DNA of 64,000 nt from Saprospiraceae bacterium (lineage in GTDB: Bacteria; Bacteroidota; Bacteroidia; Chitinophagales; Saprospiraceae), in NCBI GenBank assembly GCA_020628095.1, contig JAHDFP010000010.1:1-64000 (forward strand). Direction: 5' to 3'. Position numbers and translations under genes: made by a program. Within the stretch, counting starts at the first letter, position 1. The number at the start of each line of letters is the position of its first letter. This document shows positions 17,136-25,745 of this stretch, in pieces. The notes under the pieces are model-generated. The model did not search any database, was not told the DNA's origin, and saw only the letters and a list, made by a program, of their open reading frames with translations.

Positions 17136-18359
17136 ATGAGTATCGTAGAAATGAAAGTCCCTACCATAGGGGAATCCATCACAGAAGTCACACTTTCATC
17201 TTGGTTAATAAAAGATGGTGACTATGTAGAATTAGATCAACCCATCTGCGAATTTGAATCAGATAAAGCGACACTTGAGTTTCCAGCAGAAGCCTCAGGT
17301 AAACTAATCCATGTAGCCGCAGAGGATGATGACTTAGAGATAGGCGCTCTTGTTGCCAAGATTGATACCAGCGTTGCTAAACCAGCCTCTGCTAAATCTA
17401 GTGCTGCTCCAGCACCCGCCGAAACAAAAAAGGAGGCTCCAACTACTGAAAGCACTAATTACGCAACTGGTCATCCTGCACCAGCTGCCGCCAAAATAAT
17501 GAAAGAGAAAGGGGTCGATCCATCCACTGTCAAAGGGACTGGTCGAGATGGTCGCATCACCAAGGAAGATGCTCAAAAAGCAAGTCCAACTCCTGCCAAA
17601 GAAAGTACAAAAGCGGTAGTTCCCCCAGCAAGTCTACAACCCTTAGTGCCATTCAGCAGAGAAGAGCGTCGTGAGAAGCTCAGCCGTATGCGTCGTACGA
17701 TAGCCAAGCGATTAGTTTCTGCTAAAAATAATACCGCGATGCTGACCACATTCAATGAAGCGGATATGTCAGCAATTTTTAAGCTAAGAAAGACTTATCA
17801 AGAAAAGTTTGTGGAGAAGTATGGCGTTAAGTTAGGCTTCATGTCCATATTCTCTAAGGCCTGTGCTCAAATCCTAAAAGAGATGCCTTTTGTCAATTCT
17901 CGACTGGATGGAGAAGATCATATCGTATTCCATGACTATGTAGATATTTCTATAGCTATATCCACTCCGACGGGACTAGTTGTACCTCCTATCAAGAATG
18001 TGGAGTCACTAAGTTTTGCTCAGATAGAATTGAAGATAAAAGAATTGGCAGCGAAAGCGCGTGATGGCTCACTTAGTCTGGACGAGATGAAAGGTGGAAC
18101 ATTCACTATCACCAATGGAGGAGTATTCGGCTCGATGATGAGTACACCGATACTTAACCAACCACAATCTGCGATACTTGGTATGCATAATATTATTCAG
18201 AGACCAGTCGTGGTAGATGGAGAGATTGTTATAAGGCCGATGATGTATCTGGCATTATCTTATGATCATAGAGTCATCGATGGTAGTACATCAGTGACCT
18301 TCTTGGTCAAAGTCAAAGAACTCTTAGAAGATCCTGTCAAACTTATGATGAATATCTAA
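17136..18359 (+). CDS. odhB: Dihydrolipoyllysine succinyltransferase, E2 of 2-oxoglutarate dehydrogenase
   Basis: A 407-residue E2 subunit that transfers the succinyl group to coenzyme A in the TCA cycle. Domains in order: a lipoyl domain (1-76) with the modified lysine K44 in ESDKATLEF; an Ala/Pro-rich linker (85-110); the E1/E3-binding domain (about 115-148, [17 protein letters not shown] and [11 protein letters not shown]); and the catalytic acyltransferase domain (170-407) with active-site H378 and D382 in DHRVIDG. One lipoyl domain and the [13 protein letters not shown] opening favour the 2-oxoglutarate over the pyruvate enzyme. The E1 partner gene is not in the window. A small membrane-protein gene follows ten bases downstream. 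Confidence 0.95.
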   Translation: MSIVEMKVPTIGESITEVTLSSWLIKDGDYVELDQPICEFESDKATLEFPAEASGKLIHVAAEDDDLEIGALVAKIDTSVAKPASAKSSAAPAPAETKKEAPTTESTNYATGHPAPAAAKIMKEKGVDPSTVKGTGRDGRITKEDAQKASPTPAKESTKAVVPPASLQPLVPFSREERREKLSRMRRTIAKRLVSAKNNTAMLTTFNEADMSAIFKLRKTYQEKFVEKYGVKLGFMSIFSKACAQILKEMPFVNSRLDGEDHIVFHDYVDISIAISTPTGLVVPPIKNVESLSFAQIELKIKELAAKARDGSLSLDEMKGGTFTITNGGVFGSMMSTPILNQPQSAILGMHNIIQRPVVVDGEIVIRPMMYLALSYDHRVIDGSTSVTFLVKVKELLEDPVKLMMNI

Positions 18360-18369
18360 AAAGTATCTT

Positions 18370-18873
18370 ATGACCTTCGGCGATTTTCTGACTTATCTTA
18401 ATGATAATCCGTACTTCATTTTATTCTATTTTCTGGCGATTCCTTTGACAGCATTTTTGATTAATGTCGTCGGTAAAGGAGAGGGACACATGAGTCCGTG
18501 GTGTATTATCTACACTGCACTGATATATATGGTGGTGGTGCCAGGCATCTTTTCTATTCTGTTGAATATTTATCACATCTTATTCGAGAAGCAGAGTATA
18601 TATGATGCCAATATGATCGCTCAGATATTACCCATACTCAGCATGATCTTGACTCTCATGATTATCAAAAGAAATGTGGATTATAGTCAGATACCAGGCT
18701 TCGGTCGCATGACAAGTTTTTTGGGCACAGTCACAGCGGTTATGCTCATATTATTTATACTTAATAAGACGCACCTTATTGCATTCACTTACGTCAAGTT
18801 CCAGTATATCTTATTAATGCTGGTCATACTTTTTGTAGCCTTAAGGTATGGAACGCGTTTACTTTTTAAGTAA
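18370..18873 (+). CDS. Small multi-span membrane protein, unknown function
   Basis: A 167-residue protein with about five hydrophobic helices (near 15-33, 45-70, 82-100, 118-135 and 140-160) and short polar loops (GKGEGHMSPW, KRNVDYSQIPGFGRM). I recognise no family or catalytic motif. It starts ten bases after odhB and is probably cotranscribed. Its stop codon sits inside a bidirectional hairpin shared with the converging gene. Confidence 0.7.
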   Translation: MTFGDFLTYLNDNPYFILFYFLAIPLTAFLINVVGKGEGHMSPWCIIYTALIYMVVVPGIFSILLNIYHILFEKQSIYDANMIAQILPILSMILTLMIIKRNVDYSQIPGFGRMTSFLGTVTAVMLILFILNKTHLIAFTYVKFQYILLMLVILFVALRYGTRLLFK

Positions 18874-18890
18874 GACAACTTTTACTTAAA
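18865..18890. terminator. Bidirectional terminator between converging genes
   Basis: Perfect nine-base arms tttaagtaa (18865-18873) and ttacttaaa (18882-18890) surround an eight-base loop. A T-run precedes the left arm, so minus-strand transcripts would have the hairpin followed by A-rich and minus-strand A/T sequence. The arms contain the stop codons of both converging genes. Confidence 0.5.
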
Positions 18891-19682
18891 TATGATTTCA
18901 GTGACCTCTTTTTTGTTCAGTTTGTAATGAGCTTTAAAAGGGTCTGAGATGGCCTCTTTCAAGTTCATTTTGGATCTTGTACAGAATATATACTTATCAT
19001 CATGGCAGACTACTAATAATCTTTCACTTTTGAAATTTTCTCTTGTGACTAACACTTTCTTTTGTCGGTTTATATAACCTTGATCTAACAATAGGAGAAA
19101 CTGATCTCTTGTATTAAGGTTGCTATATTTTCTTTCGAGATGTTTTCTCCATAAGGACTTCGACTTAATTTCTTCAAAATGTAACACCGCCTCAATTTTA
19201 TCAATTTTTTTAGTGCTGTAAGCGGCCGCCGAGTGTATCGCAAAGACCCCTCCTCCCAAGAATAGAAGTAATGCGAATAGAAACAGTCCTCCGTTGCCAC
19301 AATCAGCCTGACAGTCGATGAAATTATAGTTTGCTTGAGTAGCTAAAAACAAAGCAAAGATCATTGCAAAAAGGCCCAATAGAATACGACCTAAGGGATT
19401 TCGTGCATAACGGATTTCCTTTACCTCTTGGAGCGCAACTCTGCGACCATCGGTGGGTGAAGTAATATTCTGTATATCAACCTTGTCCTGTACTAGATAC
19501 ATATATTGTTGGTCACAATTGACGAGGTAACCCCTTAGATTTTTCCCATTCTTAAGGATAACGTGGACCTTCGATTTTCGGAGATCCTTGTAAGAAAATT
19601 GTTGGTTAGAATTGGCTGGACTGACGGCAAAGACCTTTGATAAGCCCAAAAGAAGTAGAATGATGGTGAAAGTTATTCTCAT
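18882..19682 (-). CDS. Unknown membrane protein, Sm-like N-terminal segment; paralogue A of a tandem pair
   Basis: A 266-residue protein with a signal peptide (1-19), then a beta-rich segment (about 37-80: KVHVILKNGKNLRGYLVNCDQQYMYLVQ) that resembles an Sm-like barrel of the type that lets small proteins bind RNA or partners. Next comes a conserved RYARNP before two membrane helices (about 97-113 and 131-150), with a cysteine pair in the loop between them (DCQADCGNGG). A basic C-terminal domain (165-266) contains SKSLWRKHLE and LLLLDQGYI. About half its residues match the neighbour at 19757-20548. The signal-peptide prediction makes an RNA role unlikely; function unknown. Confidence 0.75.
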   Translation of the reverse strand: MRITFTIILLLLGLSKVFAVSPANSNQQFSYKDLRKSKVHVILKNGKNLRGYLVNCDQQYMYLVQDKVDIQNITSPTDGRRVALQEVKEIRYARNPLGRILLGLFAMIFALFLATQANYNFIDCQADCGNGGLFLFALLLFLGGGVFAIHSAAAYSTKKIDKIEAVLHFEEIKSKSLWRKHLERKYSNLNTRDQFLLLLDQGYINRQKKVLVTRENFKSERLLVVCHDDKYIFCTRSKMNLKEAISDPFKAHYKLNKKEVTEIIFK

Positions 19683-19712
19683 TTTTATTTATTAAGTAAC
19701 GTGGAAATTCAT

Positions 19713-19734
19713 GTTCTTACTAACTACTAAGAAC
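19713..19734 (-). terminator. Hairpin between the two tandem paralogues
   Basis: Seven-base arms gttctta (19713-19719) and taagaac (19728-19734) flank an eight-base loop in the 74-base gap. It could terminate or attenuate transcripts of the upstream paralogue before the downstream copy. There is no clear T-run. Confidence 0.3.
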
Positions 19735-19756
19735 CTACAAGTAGCTCATCGATTTA

Positions 19757-20548
19757 TTAAAAAATTATTCTCGCGATCGATTCCTTTTTCAATTTATGAT
19801 TAGCCTTATCAGAATCTATAAGGGCTTCCTTCAGATTGTCTAATGATCCCGAGGCGTATAGATATTGGTCATCTTGAGCGACTACATATAATTTGGGGCT
19901 ATTAGAGTTTTTTCTTTTGATTGTGACCTTCTTTTTTTGGTCGATGTAGCCTTGATCTAAGAGCAATAGGTACTGGTCCTTAGAGGACAAGTTGGCATAC
20001 TTTTTTTCAAGGTGTTTTCTCCAGAGAGATTTGGATTTTATTTCTTTGATCTGAAGGCTTGATTCTACCTGGGCAAGTTTAAGTTTGTGAGGCGCAACAG
20101 ATGATATGGCATAACCCAATCCAAACGCAAATAGAAAGAGCGAGAAAGTAGCCATTCCTCCATTACCACAATTTCTTTCGCAGTCTACATAACCGATATT
20201 ACTAACCAATATGAAAAAAGCGACGATCATAGTCAAAAGCCCAATGAGAATGCGATTAACTGGATTTCTTGCATAACGGACTTCTTTTATTTCATGGAGT
20301 GCCATTTTGCTACCATAGAAGGGTGTTGTTATATTTTTTACATCATGCCTGTCCTGCACGATGTACATATATTGCTCGTCACAATTGACCAGATAACCCT
20401 TAAAACTTTTCCCATCCTTGAGGATGACATGTACCTTAGACTTGCTGACATCCTTGTCGGTAAACTGGGGAGTCGTATGGGCATGATGGATAGAGTTTGC
20501 GTCGGATAAGCATAGAAGAAAGAAGGTAAGAGTGAAAATTATTCTCAT
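19757..20548 (-). CDS. Unknown membrane protein, Sm-like N-terminal segment; paralogue B of a tandem pair
   Basis: A 263-residue protein with the same order of parts as the gene at 18882-19682: signal peptide, beta-rich segment (SKVHVILKDGKSFKGYLVNC, EQYMYIVQD), RYARNP, two membrane helices, the cysteine loop DCERNCGNGG, and the C-terminal blocks EIKSKSLWRKHLEKKY and LLLLDQGYI. The last two blocks are nearly unchanged between copies while the helices and C-terminus have diverged, which points to an old tandem duplication with selection on those blocks. It should be expressed first in a two-gene unit. No family assigned. Confidence 0.75.
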   Translation of the reverse strand: MRIIFTLTFFLLCLSDANSIHHAHTTPQFTDKDVSKSKVHVILKDGKSFKGYLVNCDEQYMYIVQDRHDVKNITTPFYGSKMALHEIKEVRYARNPVNRILIGLLTMIVAFFILVSNIGYVDCERNCGNGGMATFSLFLFAFGLGYAISSVAPHKLKLAQVESSLQIKEIKSKSLWRKHLEKKYANLSSKDQYLLLLDQGYIDQKKKVTIKRKNSNSPKLYVVAQDDQYLYASGSLDNLKEALIDSDKANHKLKKESIARIIF

Positions 20549-20604
20549 CTTTTCTTTTTATCCCAATGTAATATGGAAATTCATCTTGTGATTATTTAGT
20601 TAGT

Positions 20605-20642
20605 CTTATCAGCCCTAATTATGGAAGTTGAGACCTGATAAG
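20605..20642. repeat. Inverted repeat upstream of the sorbosone-dehydrogenase-like gene
   Basis: Eight-base arms cttatcag (20605-20612) and ctgataag (20635-20642) are separated by 22 bases in the divergent region between paralogue B and the next gene. It could be a regulator-binding site serving either gene, or a chance match. Confidence 0.25.
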
Positions 20643-20665
20643 GTTAATAACAAAAAACATTTACG

Positions 20666-21826
20666 ATGCTCAAGAAAATCTTGATATTCCTTTTTTTACT
20701 GATAATAGCAGGCGTATGTGCCTTTACTTTATATCCATTTCATGGTCCGATCAAATTGCTCAAACATGATTATCAAGGGAACTTACCGCTAGATAATATC
20801 TCCTTACCTGATGGATTTCATATAGAGGTCTATTACGAAGGCATCGAGAATGCAAGGTCTTTGTGCCTTTCTCCGCAAGGGACGGTATTCGTAGGGACGC
20901 GTGGACTAGGATCTGTCTATGCGCTAGTAGATAGGAATAATGATTACCATGCCGACACGATGTATGTCCTGATGGAAGATGGCAATATGCCCAATGGCGT
21001 TGCTTATAAAGATGGGGATCTCTATGTGGCAGAAGTCAATCGCATCCTTAAGTGGACAGATATAGAAAGCAAGCTAGATAATCCTGGAGAACCAGAGGTC
21101 ATATATGACCAGTATCCCACGGACAAGCATCATGGATGGAAATACATTGCCTTTGGTCCTGATGATAAGCTCTATGTGCCAGTCGGCGCACCTTGCAACA
21201 TCTGCGAATCAGAAAACAAAATATATAATACGATTACGCGCTTAAATCCTGACGGGACAGATATGGAAATAGTCCAAGAGGGAGTCCGTAACACCGTAGG
21301 ATTTACATGGCATCCTGAGACTGGAGAATTATGGTTTACTGATAATGGTCGTGACTGGATGGGTGATGACCTGCCAGCGTGTGAGCTCAATCATGCACCT
21401 AATGATTACATGCACTTTGGATACCCCTATTGTCATCAGGGTGATCTTGCTGATCCAGAGTTTGGCGATAAGTTTCCTTGCTCTGATTTTACTCCGCCCT
21501 TCCAAAATCTTGGACCACATACAGCACCGTTAGGATTGGAGATAGTAGAGTCAGAGATGTTTCCTGAGTCTTGGCAAGGTAAAGTGCTCATCGCCGAGCA
21601 TGGCTCCTGGAATCGTTCCACTAAGATCGGCTATCGCATCTCTATGGTGGGTATCAAAGACGGAAAATCTCAAGGATACGAAACCTTTGCTGATGGATGG
21701 CTGAGTGATGCAGACCAAGAGGTGTGGGGAAGGCCCGTGGATCTGGAGTTCCTGCCAGATGGATCACTATTGATATCTGATGATTTTGGTGATGCCATCT
21801 ATAGGGTATATTATGAGAAAAAGTAA
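20666..21826 (+). CDS. Sorbosone/glucose dehydrogenase-like beta-propeller protein
   Basis: A 386-residue protein with an N-terminal membrane anchor or signal (residues 2-23), then a six-bladed propeller fold like soluble quinoprotein sugar dehydrogenases and L-sorbosone dehydrogenase. Visible family segments are GTVFVGTRGLGSVYALVDRN, MPNGVAYKDGDLYVAEVNRI, AFGPDDKLYVPVGAPCN and the C-terminal DLEFLPDGSLLISDDFGD. It probably acts in the periplasm, oxidising a sugar with PQQ if cofactor-dependent. No PQQ biosynthesis gene is in view, so the cofactor is unproven. It is transcribed alone and followed by a hairpin at 21836-21870. Confidence 0.85.
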   Translation: MLKKILIFLFLLIIAGVCAFTLYPFHGPIKLLKHDYQGNLPLDNISLPDGFHIEVYYEGIENARSLCLSPQGTVFVGTRGLGSVYALVDRNNDYHADTMYVLMEDGNMPNGVAYKDGDLYVAEVNRILKWTDIESKLDNPGEPEVIYDQYPTDKHHGWKYIAFGPDDKLYVPVGAPCNICESENKIYNTITRLNPDGTDMEIVQEGVRNTVGFTWHPETGELWFTDNGRDWMGDDLPACELNHAPNDYMHFGYPYCHQGDLADPEFGDKFPCSDFTPPFQNLGPHTAPLGLEIVESEMFPESWQGKVLIAEHGSWNRSTKIGYRISMVGIKDGKSQGYETFADGWLSDADQEVWGRPVDLEFLPDGSLLISDDFGDAIYRVYYEKK

Positions 21827-21835
21827 TCATGAAAA

Positions 21836-21870
21836 ATAAGGAGGTACAATTACTCCAGTGACCCCCTTAT
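21836..21870 (+). terminator. Terminator-like hairpin after the sorbosone-dehydrogenase-like gene
   Basis: Ten-base arms ataaggaggt (21836-21845) and acccccttat (21861-21870) pair with one mismatch around a 15-base loop, nine bases after the stop codon. The following bases are pyrimidine-rich (cttc) but not a clean T-run. Confidence 0.4.
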
Positions 21871-21910
21871 CTTCATACTGACTTAATAATACATTAAGCC
21901 TTAGTTTCTA

Positions 21911-22075
21911 TTATTCATTTCTGTACATCCATATTGGATCTCTTCTTGGAAACTTGGCTTTCTTTTCTTTGGTTTTAGATTTGAATAAATCCGAAATATA
22001 AGTTTTGAGAGGCTTCTTACTCTCTTTACTTTTCGGCATTTCAATTGTCATGTCTTTGTAGAGATTATTTTTCAT
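21911..22075 (-). CDS. Possible small basic protein, unknown
   Basis: An ATG-initiated frame of 54 residues, very lysine-rich (SKESKKPLKTY, FKSKTKEKKAKFPRRD) and ending IWMYRNE. There is no signal peptide or membrane helix. It stands alone in a noncoding interval, on the strand opposite to both flanking genes. The composition could reflect AT-rich noncoding DNA, so this is weakly supported. Confidence 0.3.
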   Translation of the reverse strand: MKNNLYKDMTIEMPKSKESKKPLKTYISDLFKSKTKEKKAKFPRRDPIWMYRNE

Positions 22076-22292
22076 CCTATTTGAATTGTTTTTTTTAATG
22101 AAAAAGCCAAGCAACAATGTTTGTTTTGCTGACTATATGCAATAAATTACTACTAATGATGTTAGTAACACTAACGTTTGTGGCTGGTTCACTAAAATGT
22201 TAGGTTTTTTATAAAAATTGATATTCGGATAAATAGAAATAAAGGAATTGTATCTTGATTACTACAGATCTAAAAAAACCATCAATAAGAAA

Positions 22293-23435
22293 ATGAATAC
22301 AAACAGGAGAGATTTTTTGGGAATGGGGCTTGCACTAGGGATAACACCAATTATAAATGCAAGTCCAGTAGGTAATCTAATCAACCATAAAAGGAGTGAA
22401 AAGAAATTAAAAATTCTGATTCTGGGCGGAACGAGTTTTTTGGGACCTCACCAAATTGCCTATGCATTAGATAGGGGACATGAGGTAACCACTTTCACGA
22501 GGGGAAAAACAATTCCGTCCGTTTACCAAGGGCTTTTTTCTAAAGTAGAAAAATTAGTAGGCGATCGTGAAGATAATTTAGAAGCACTCAAAAATAGAGA
22601 ATGGGATGTTGTCATTGACAACTCAGGGCGTAAGGTGAAATGGACCGAGGATACCGCTGAGCTATTAAATGATAAGGTAGGGTATTATATGTATACCTCC
22701 TCTATCAGTGTTTATTATCCTTATTATGGAGATAATTTTTCGGAAGATCGTTCGGTGGTATTAGAAGTGCCCGAGGATGCGGAAGGAGATGAAAGGTATA
22801 CTTACGAATACGGAGTGATGAAGGCAAACTCAGAATTAGCCGCTATAAAACATTTTGGTGTCGATAGATCTATTATAGTGCGACCAGCATTGATAGTTGG
22901 TCCGGGAGATAGAACGGATCGATTTCCGTATTGGTTGGCTAGACTGGAAAAAGGTGGTGACATAATTATCCCTGGAGGCCCCAACGAAGTAGTTCAATAT
23001 ATTGATGTGAGAGATCTTGCGGAGTGGATGATAAGACTTCTCGAAAATAAAGCCGCTGGCACATACAATGGATCTGGGCCAGGACATGATATGACGACCA
23101 ATGCTTTTGTACATGGCGTACATGCGAGCTATAACTCTCCAGTGAACTATATACAAATAGATGATCTTGATTTTCTGAAAGAAAATAGCATCATAGGCAT
23201 TCAGCCGTGGGTAATCCAATTGCCACAATATGCTGGGATGTCTAGGAGTGATAATAGTAAAGCGATAGAAGCGGGCCTTGCATTCAGACCATTATCAGAT
23301 ACTGTTAGTGCCACTAAAGATTGGTGGTATTCTGACGCTGTTACGCGGGAGCGGAGGGATAATATATTAAGTGGGGCGCGTTCGTTTATGCAAAGAGAAA
23401 AGGATATCTTATCAAAGTGGAAGATGAAGAAATAG
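22293..23435 (+). CDS. Exported NAD-dependent epimerase/dehydratase-like protein
   Basis: A 380-residue extended short-chain dehydrogenase-like protein. Residues 1-30 hold a twin-arginine-type signal (TNRRDFLGMGLALG), so a folded, cofactor-bound protein is probably exported. The Rossmann glycine motif GGTSFLG is at about 45-51 and a YGVMK segment gives the usual Tyr-x3-Lys catalytic pair. The family interconverts nucleotide sugars, but export argues for another substrate, perhaps a free sugar or glycoside; that is inference. I chose ATG 22293 because the frame's earlier TTG (22248) would bury the signal. Confidence 0.85.
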   Translation: MNTNRRDFLGMGLALGITPIINASPVGNLINHKRSEKKLKILILGGTSFLGPHQIAYALDRGHEVTTFTRGKTIPSVYQGLFSKVEKLVGDREDNLEALKNREWDVVIDNSGRKVKWTEDTAELLNDKVGYYMYTSSISVYYPYYGDNFSEDRSVVLEVPEDAEGDERYTYEYGVMKANSELAAIKHFGVDRSIIVRPALIVGPGDRTDRFPYWLARLEKGGDIIIPGGPNEVVQYIDVRDLAEWMIRLLENKAAGTYNGSGPGHDMTTNAFVHGVHASYNSPVNYIQIDDLDFLKENSIIGIQPWVIQLPQYAGMSRSDNSKAIEAGLAFRPLSDTVSATKDWWYSDAVTRERRDNILSGARSFMQREKDILSKWKMKK

Positions 23436-23468
23436 AGTAAGTCTAAAAAAACACAAATCAAAAAACAC

Positions 23469-23879
23469 CTACTCTAATACCGTTACCGTAAAAAATGCTT
23501 CCACGACAATAGGGTCAGTATTAGCGATGACATCGATTGTCTTTTTGATATCACCCAGGCGTTGGCCCGTGCTGTCGTAGGTGACTTCGATGATTCCCTC
23601 TGCTCCTGGAGGGACTGGCTCTACAGGGTAATCAAGTTTGGTGCATTTGCAAGACGTGACTAATTCTATGAAGAGTGGAGCATTTCCTACGTTTTTAAAC
23701 TTATAGGTTAGGTCTCTTTTTTCACCACGCTTGACCTCACCTAGATGAAGGGTTTGCTCTTCCCATTGCATAATGGGAAGAGGATTGTCTGGATTTATCT
23801 TTTGAGTTTTTGTAGTCTTGGATGTGGTTTTGCATGAGGCTAACAGCCCTATCGCAAGTATAAAGTACAGTGCTTTCAT
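23469..23879 (-). CDS. DUF1573 lipoprotein
   Basis: A 136-residue protein starting at ATG 23879, with a lipoprotein signal ending LLASC (acylated cysteine at residue 16) and a Lys/Thr-rich spacer. The DUF1573 domain follows (about 40-136): WEEQTLHLGEVKRGEKRDLTY, TSCKCTKLDY and a C-terminal beta region, an immunoglobulin-like fold. The TSCKCT cysteines are family hallmarks. Bacteroidota carry many copies; their function is not known. The frame opens earlier, but those 26 residues lack a signal. Confidence 0.9.
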   Translation of the reverse strand: MKALYFILAIGLLASCKTTSKTTKTQKINPDNPLPIMQWEEQTLHLGEVKRGEKRDLTYKFKNVGNAPLFIELVTSCKCTKLDYPVEPVPPGAEGIIEVTYDSTGQRLGDIKKTIDVIANTDPIVVEAFFTVTVLE

Positions 23880-23957
23880 TCTAATTATTAAAATGTCTTT
23901 TGTCCATAAAAATAATACATAAGCAAAATTGTCAAAACATGTACGGCCAACGGACAA

Positions 23958-25166
23958 TCAAGATTCTGCGTGAGCTAAAGTATCTCGTCTATCATAACCA
24001 CTCCGATAGATCGAATACCCTATCAAAAACCCTATCATGGATTGCATAAGCTGTATCTGAGTAAACAGTATCGTCATGAATAATATAAATGCAAAAAAAT
24101 GACTGTCCTTATATAGTAGACTTCTGAAAGCTAGGTAAACCGCTAAGGGGAAAAGCAAACCGATAAAACCCAGCTGAAACATTACCAAGTTGATACTTCC
24201 TCCGATGCGATCTTTTTCGAAGACAATGTATTCGTTGAGCAATTTTCTATATTGACCGCGCACATAGAGGCCCTTAAGGAATTCCTTGTAATATCCGAGG
24301 CCCATGGGCATCATATAATGATGCTTATAAGATATAAATGGGGCGATGGCACCAGTCACGCGGACACCAGTACTGGCGTCGAATTGTGTAATCATCATCG
24401 GGTTATCTATAAACGCATTAGCTAATAACCCAAATCTGGTCTCTTCTATTTTTTTCATACCAAAATGGAAACCTGCAAATAGAGTAATCGCAATCATAGA
24501 ACCCAGCGCGAAATATTTTAATCTAAGTCTCAGTATCTGAAAAACGATAAAGAGTAAAAGAGCGAACCCCAAAATGGCAAACCCTGTCGCTGATCTTGCC
24601 AGATATATCATCTGAAAAAGTAAAAAGGAAATGGCTATGATATTCTCCCTTTTGTTATAGGTGATCAGTGAAAAGATCATGAGAAAAAGACACATTGTGG
24701 CGTAGAAAGCAGGCTCGGGATTGAGAGAGATAACACCACGACCACCGAATAATACCTCGCCCCGACTCAGAAAGGATATCATAAAATCTGGAATGAAATG
24801 TAGTTGCACAAAACCCACTAAAAAATAAGTGAACAATATGCCCATAAACCATTTGAATGGGATATGGGTTTTCATTTTGAGAAACAAGTTATAACTGACA
24901 AAGGCAACAATCGGTGGTGCTAGATAATTCATCGAATTCTTGACATAAGAGAAGGTGGAAAGTTGGTTATGGAATATCAGAAACAAAGAAGCGAAAAATA
25001 GAATCAGTAATAATATGATGGGAGGATTGATCTTCTTTTCTTTCAACCCAAACAGCAAAATGCAACCAACGATTATCGCATTGGGCTGAGTATCATTGCC
25101 TAGTCCTAGCAGCGAGAGGTAGGGAAAAAAACAAAAGAAGAGAAATATATAAGCGAGGACGTGCAT
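23958..25166 (-). CDS. O-antigen polymerase/ligase-like membrane protein
   Basis: A 402-residue protein with about ten hydrophobic segments and the large periplasmic loop typical of Wzy and O-antigen ligase proteins. The motif LNPEPAFYATMCLFLMIF resembles the conserved loop that includes E-P-S/A in the family. Members join sugar repeat units or attach them to lipid A. I place the start at ATG 25166, which overlaps the stop of the acetyltransferase gene by one base (TAATG), indicating translational coupling. The open frame extends 50 codons upstream but those overlap the neighbour out of frame. Confidence 0.65.
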   Translation of the reverse strand: MHVLAYIFLFFCFFPYLSLLGLGNDTQPNAIIVGCILLFGLKEKKINPPIILLLILFFASLFLIFHNQLSTFSYVKNSMNYLAPPIVAFVSYNLFLKMKTHIPFKWFMGILFTYFLVGFVQLHFIPDFMISFLSRGEVLFGGRGVISLNPEPAFYATMCLFLMIFSLITYNKRENIIAISFLLFQMIYLARSATGFAILGFALLLFIVFQILRLRLKYFALGSMIAITLFAGFHFGMKKIEETRFGLLANAFIDNPMMITQFDASTGVRVTGAIAPFISYKHHYMMPMGLGYYKEFLKGLYVRGQYRKLLNEYIVFEKDRIGGSINLVMFQLGFIGLLFPLAVYLAFRSLLYKDSHFFAFILFMTILFTQIQLMQSMIGFLIGYSIYRSGYDRRDTLAHAES

Positions 25167-25651
25167 TAGGGAATTCTCTTTCTTATTTCCTTGGCATAAT
25201 TGCCAGCGACGATGCTGTTTTCTTCTACGTCCTTGGTCACAACACTTCCCGCAGCGACCACAGCACCAGATTTTATAGTAATCCCAGCTAGGATAATAGA
25301 TCCATGACCGATCCACACATTGCTTTGTACAGTGGTGGTTTTTTGTTCTGGCACACCAGCGTGCATGATGGGCGTATCCCCGATGTTATCTATAATGTGA
25401 TCGTCACCGACGAATGCCACATGAGAAGCAATAAGTACATCATCTCCGATAACGACATGAGAGGCAAAGTGTGTACATCTTCCAACGTATAGATTCTTAC
25501 CGGCTCTCACTTTATGTTTTCTTGACACATAGACGCCATTCATAAGAAAAAAACCAGAGCCAAGTGATATGTCCCTTAGGTTAGCCTTGAGCCAAAAAAG
25601 TCTCCAATGACCAAGTATAAATCGTCTATATTTTTTCAGTGCTTCTATCAA
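25166..25651 (-). CDS. Hexapeptide-repeat O-acetyltransferase
   Basis: A 161-residue left-handed beta-helix protein of the maltose/serine/WbbJ acetyltransferase group, which moves acetyl groups from acetyl-CoA to sugars. Hexapeptide turns are visible from about residue 60 on (VVIGDDVLIASHVAFVG, then NVWIGHGSIILAGITIKSGAV and VAAGSVVTKDVEENSIVAG). The GNYAKEIRKRIP end is typical of this group. The only in-frame start is TTG at 25651. With the downstream polymerase-like gene it forms a surface-polysaccharide pair; the sugar acceptor is unknown. Confidence 0.85.
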   Translation of the reverse strand: MIEALKKYRRFILGHWRLFWLKANLRDISLGSGFFLMNGVYVSRKHKVRAGKNLYVGRCTHFASHVVIGDDVLIASHVAFVGDDHIIDNIGDTPIMHAGVPEQKTTTVQSNVWIGHGSIILAGITIKSGAVVAAGSVVTKDVEENSIVAGNYAKEIRKRIP

Positions 25652-25745
25652 AAGTTCTTTGTGTCATCTCAAAATTACAGATTTTATATTCTGACGTAAC
25701 TGGCATAAGCTGATAGCCCACAAGTAATTCATAGTAGTTACTGTC

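Larger units (their letters stand above)
21827..22292. other. 466-base interval with little coding potential
   Basis: It holds a terminator-like hairpin at its left end, a possible 54-codon minus-strand gene (21911-22075), and a short hairpin at 22161-22175 (arms gttagt and actaac). The remainder before the epimerase start is AT-rich with nothing I recognise. Confidence 0.5.

Noticed and set aside
22836-23228. A 130-codon minus-strand frame inside the epimerase gene
   Set aside because: It mirrors the coding strand and has no recognisable features; the epimerase reading is conserved and complete.
25167-25316. A 50-residue N-terminal extension of the O-antigen-like protein
   Set aside because: The added part is cysteine- and arginine-rich, overlaps the acetyltransferase in another frame, and the TAATG overlap gives a better start at 25166.
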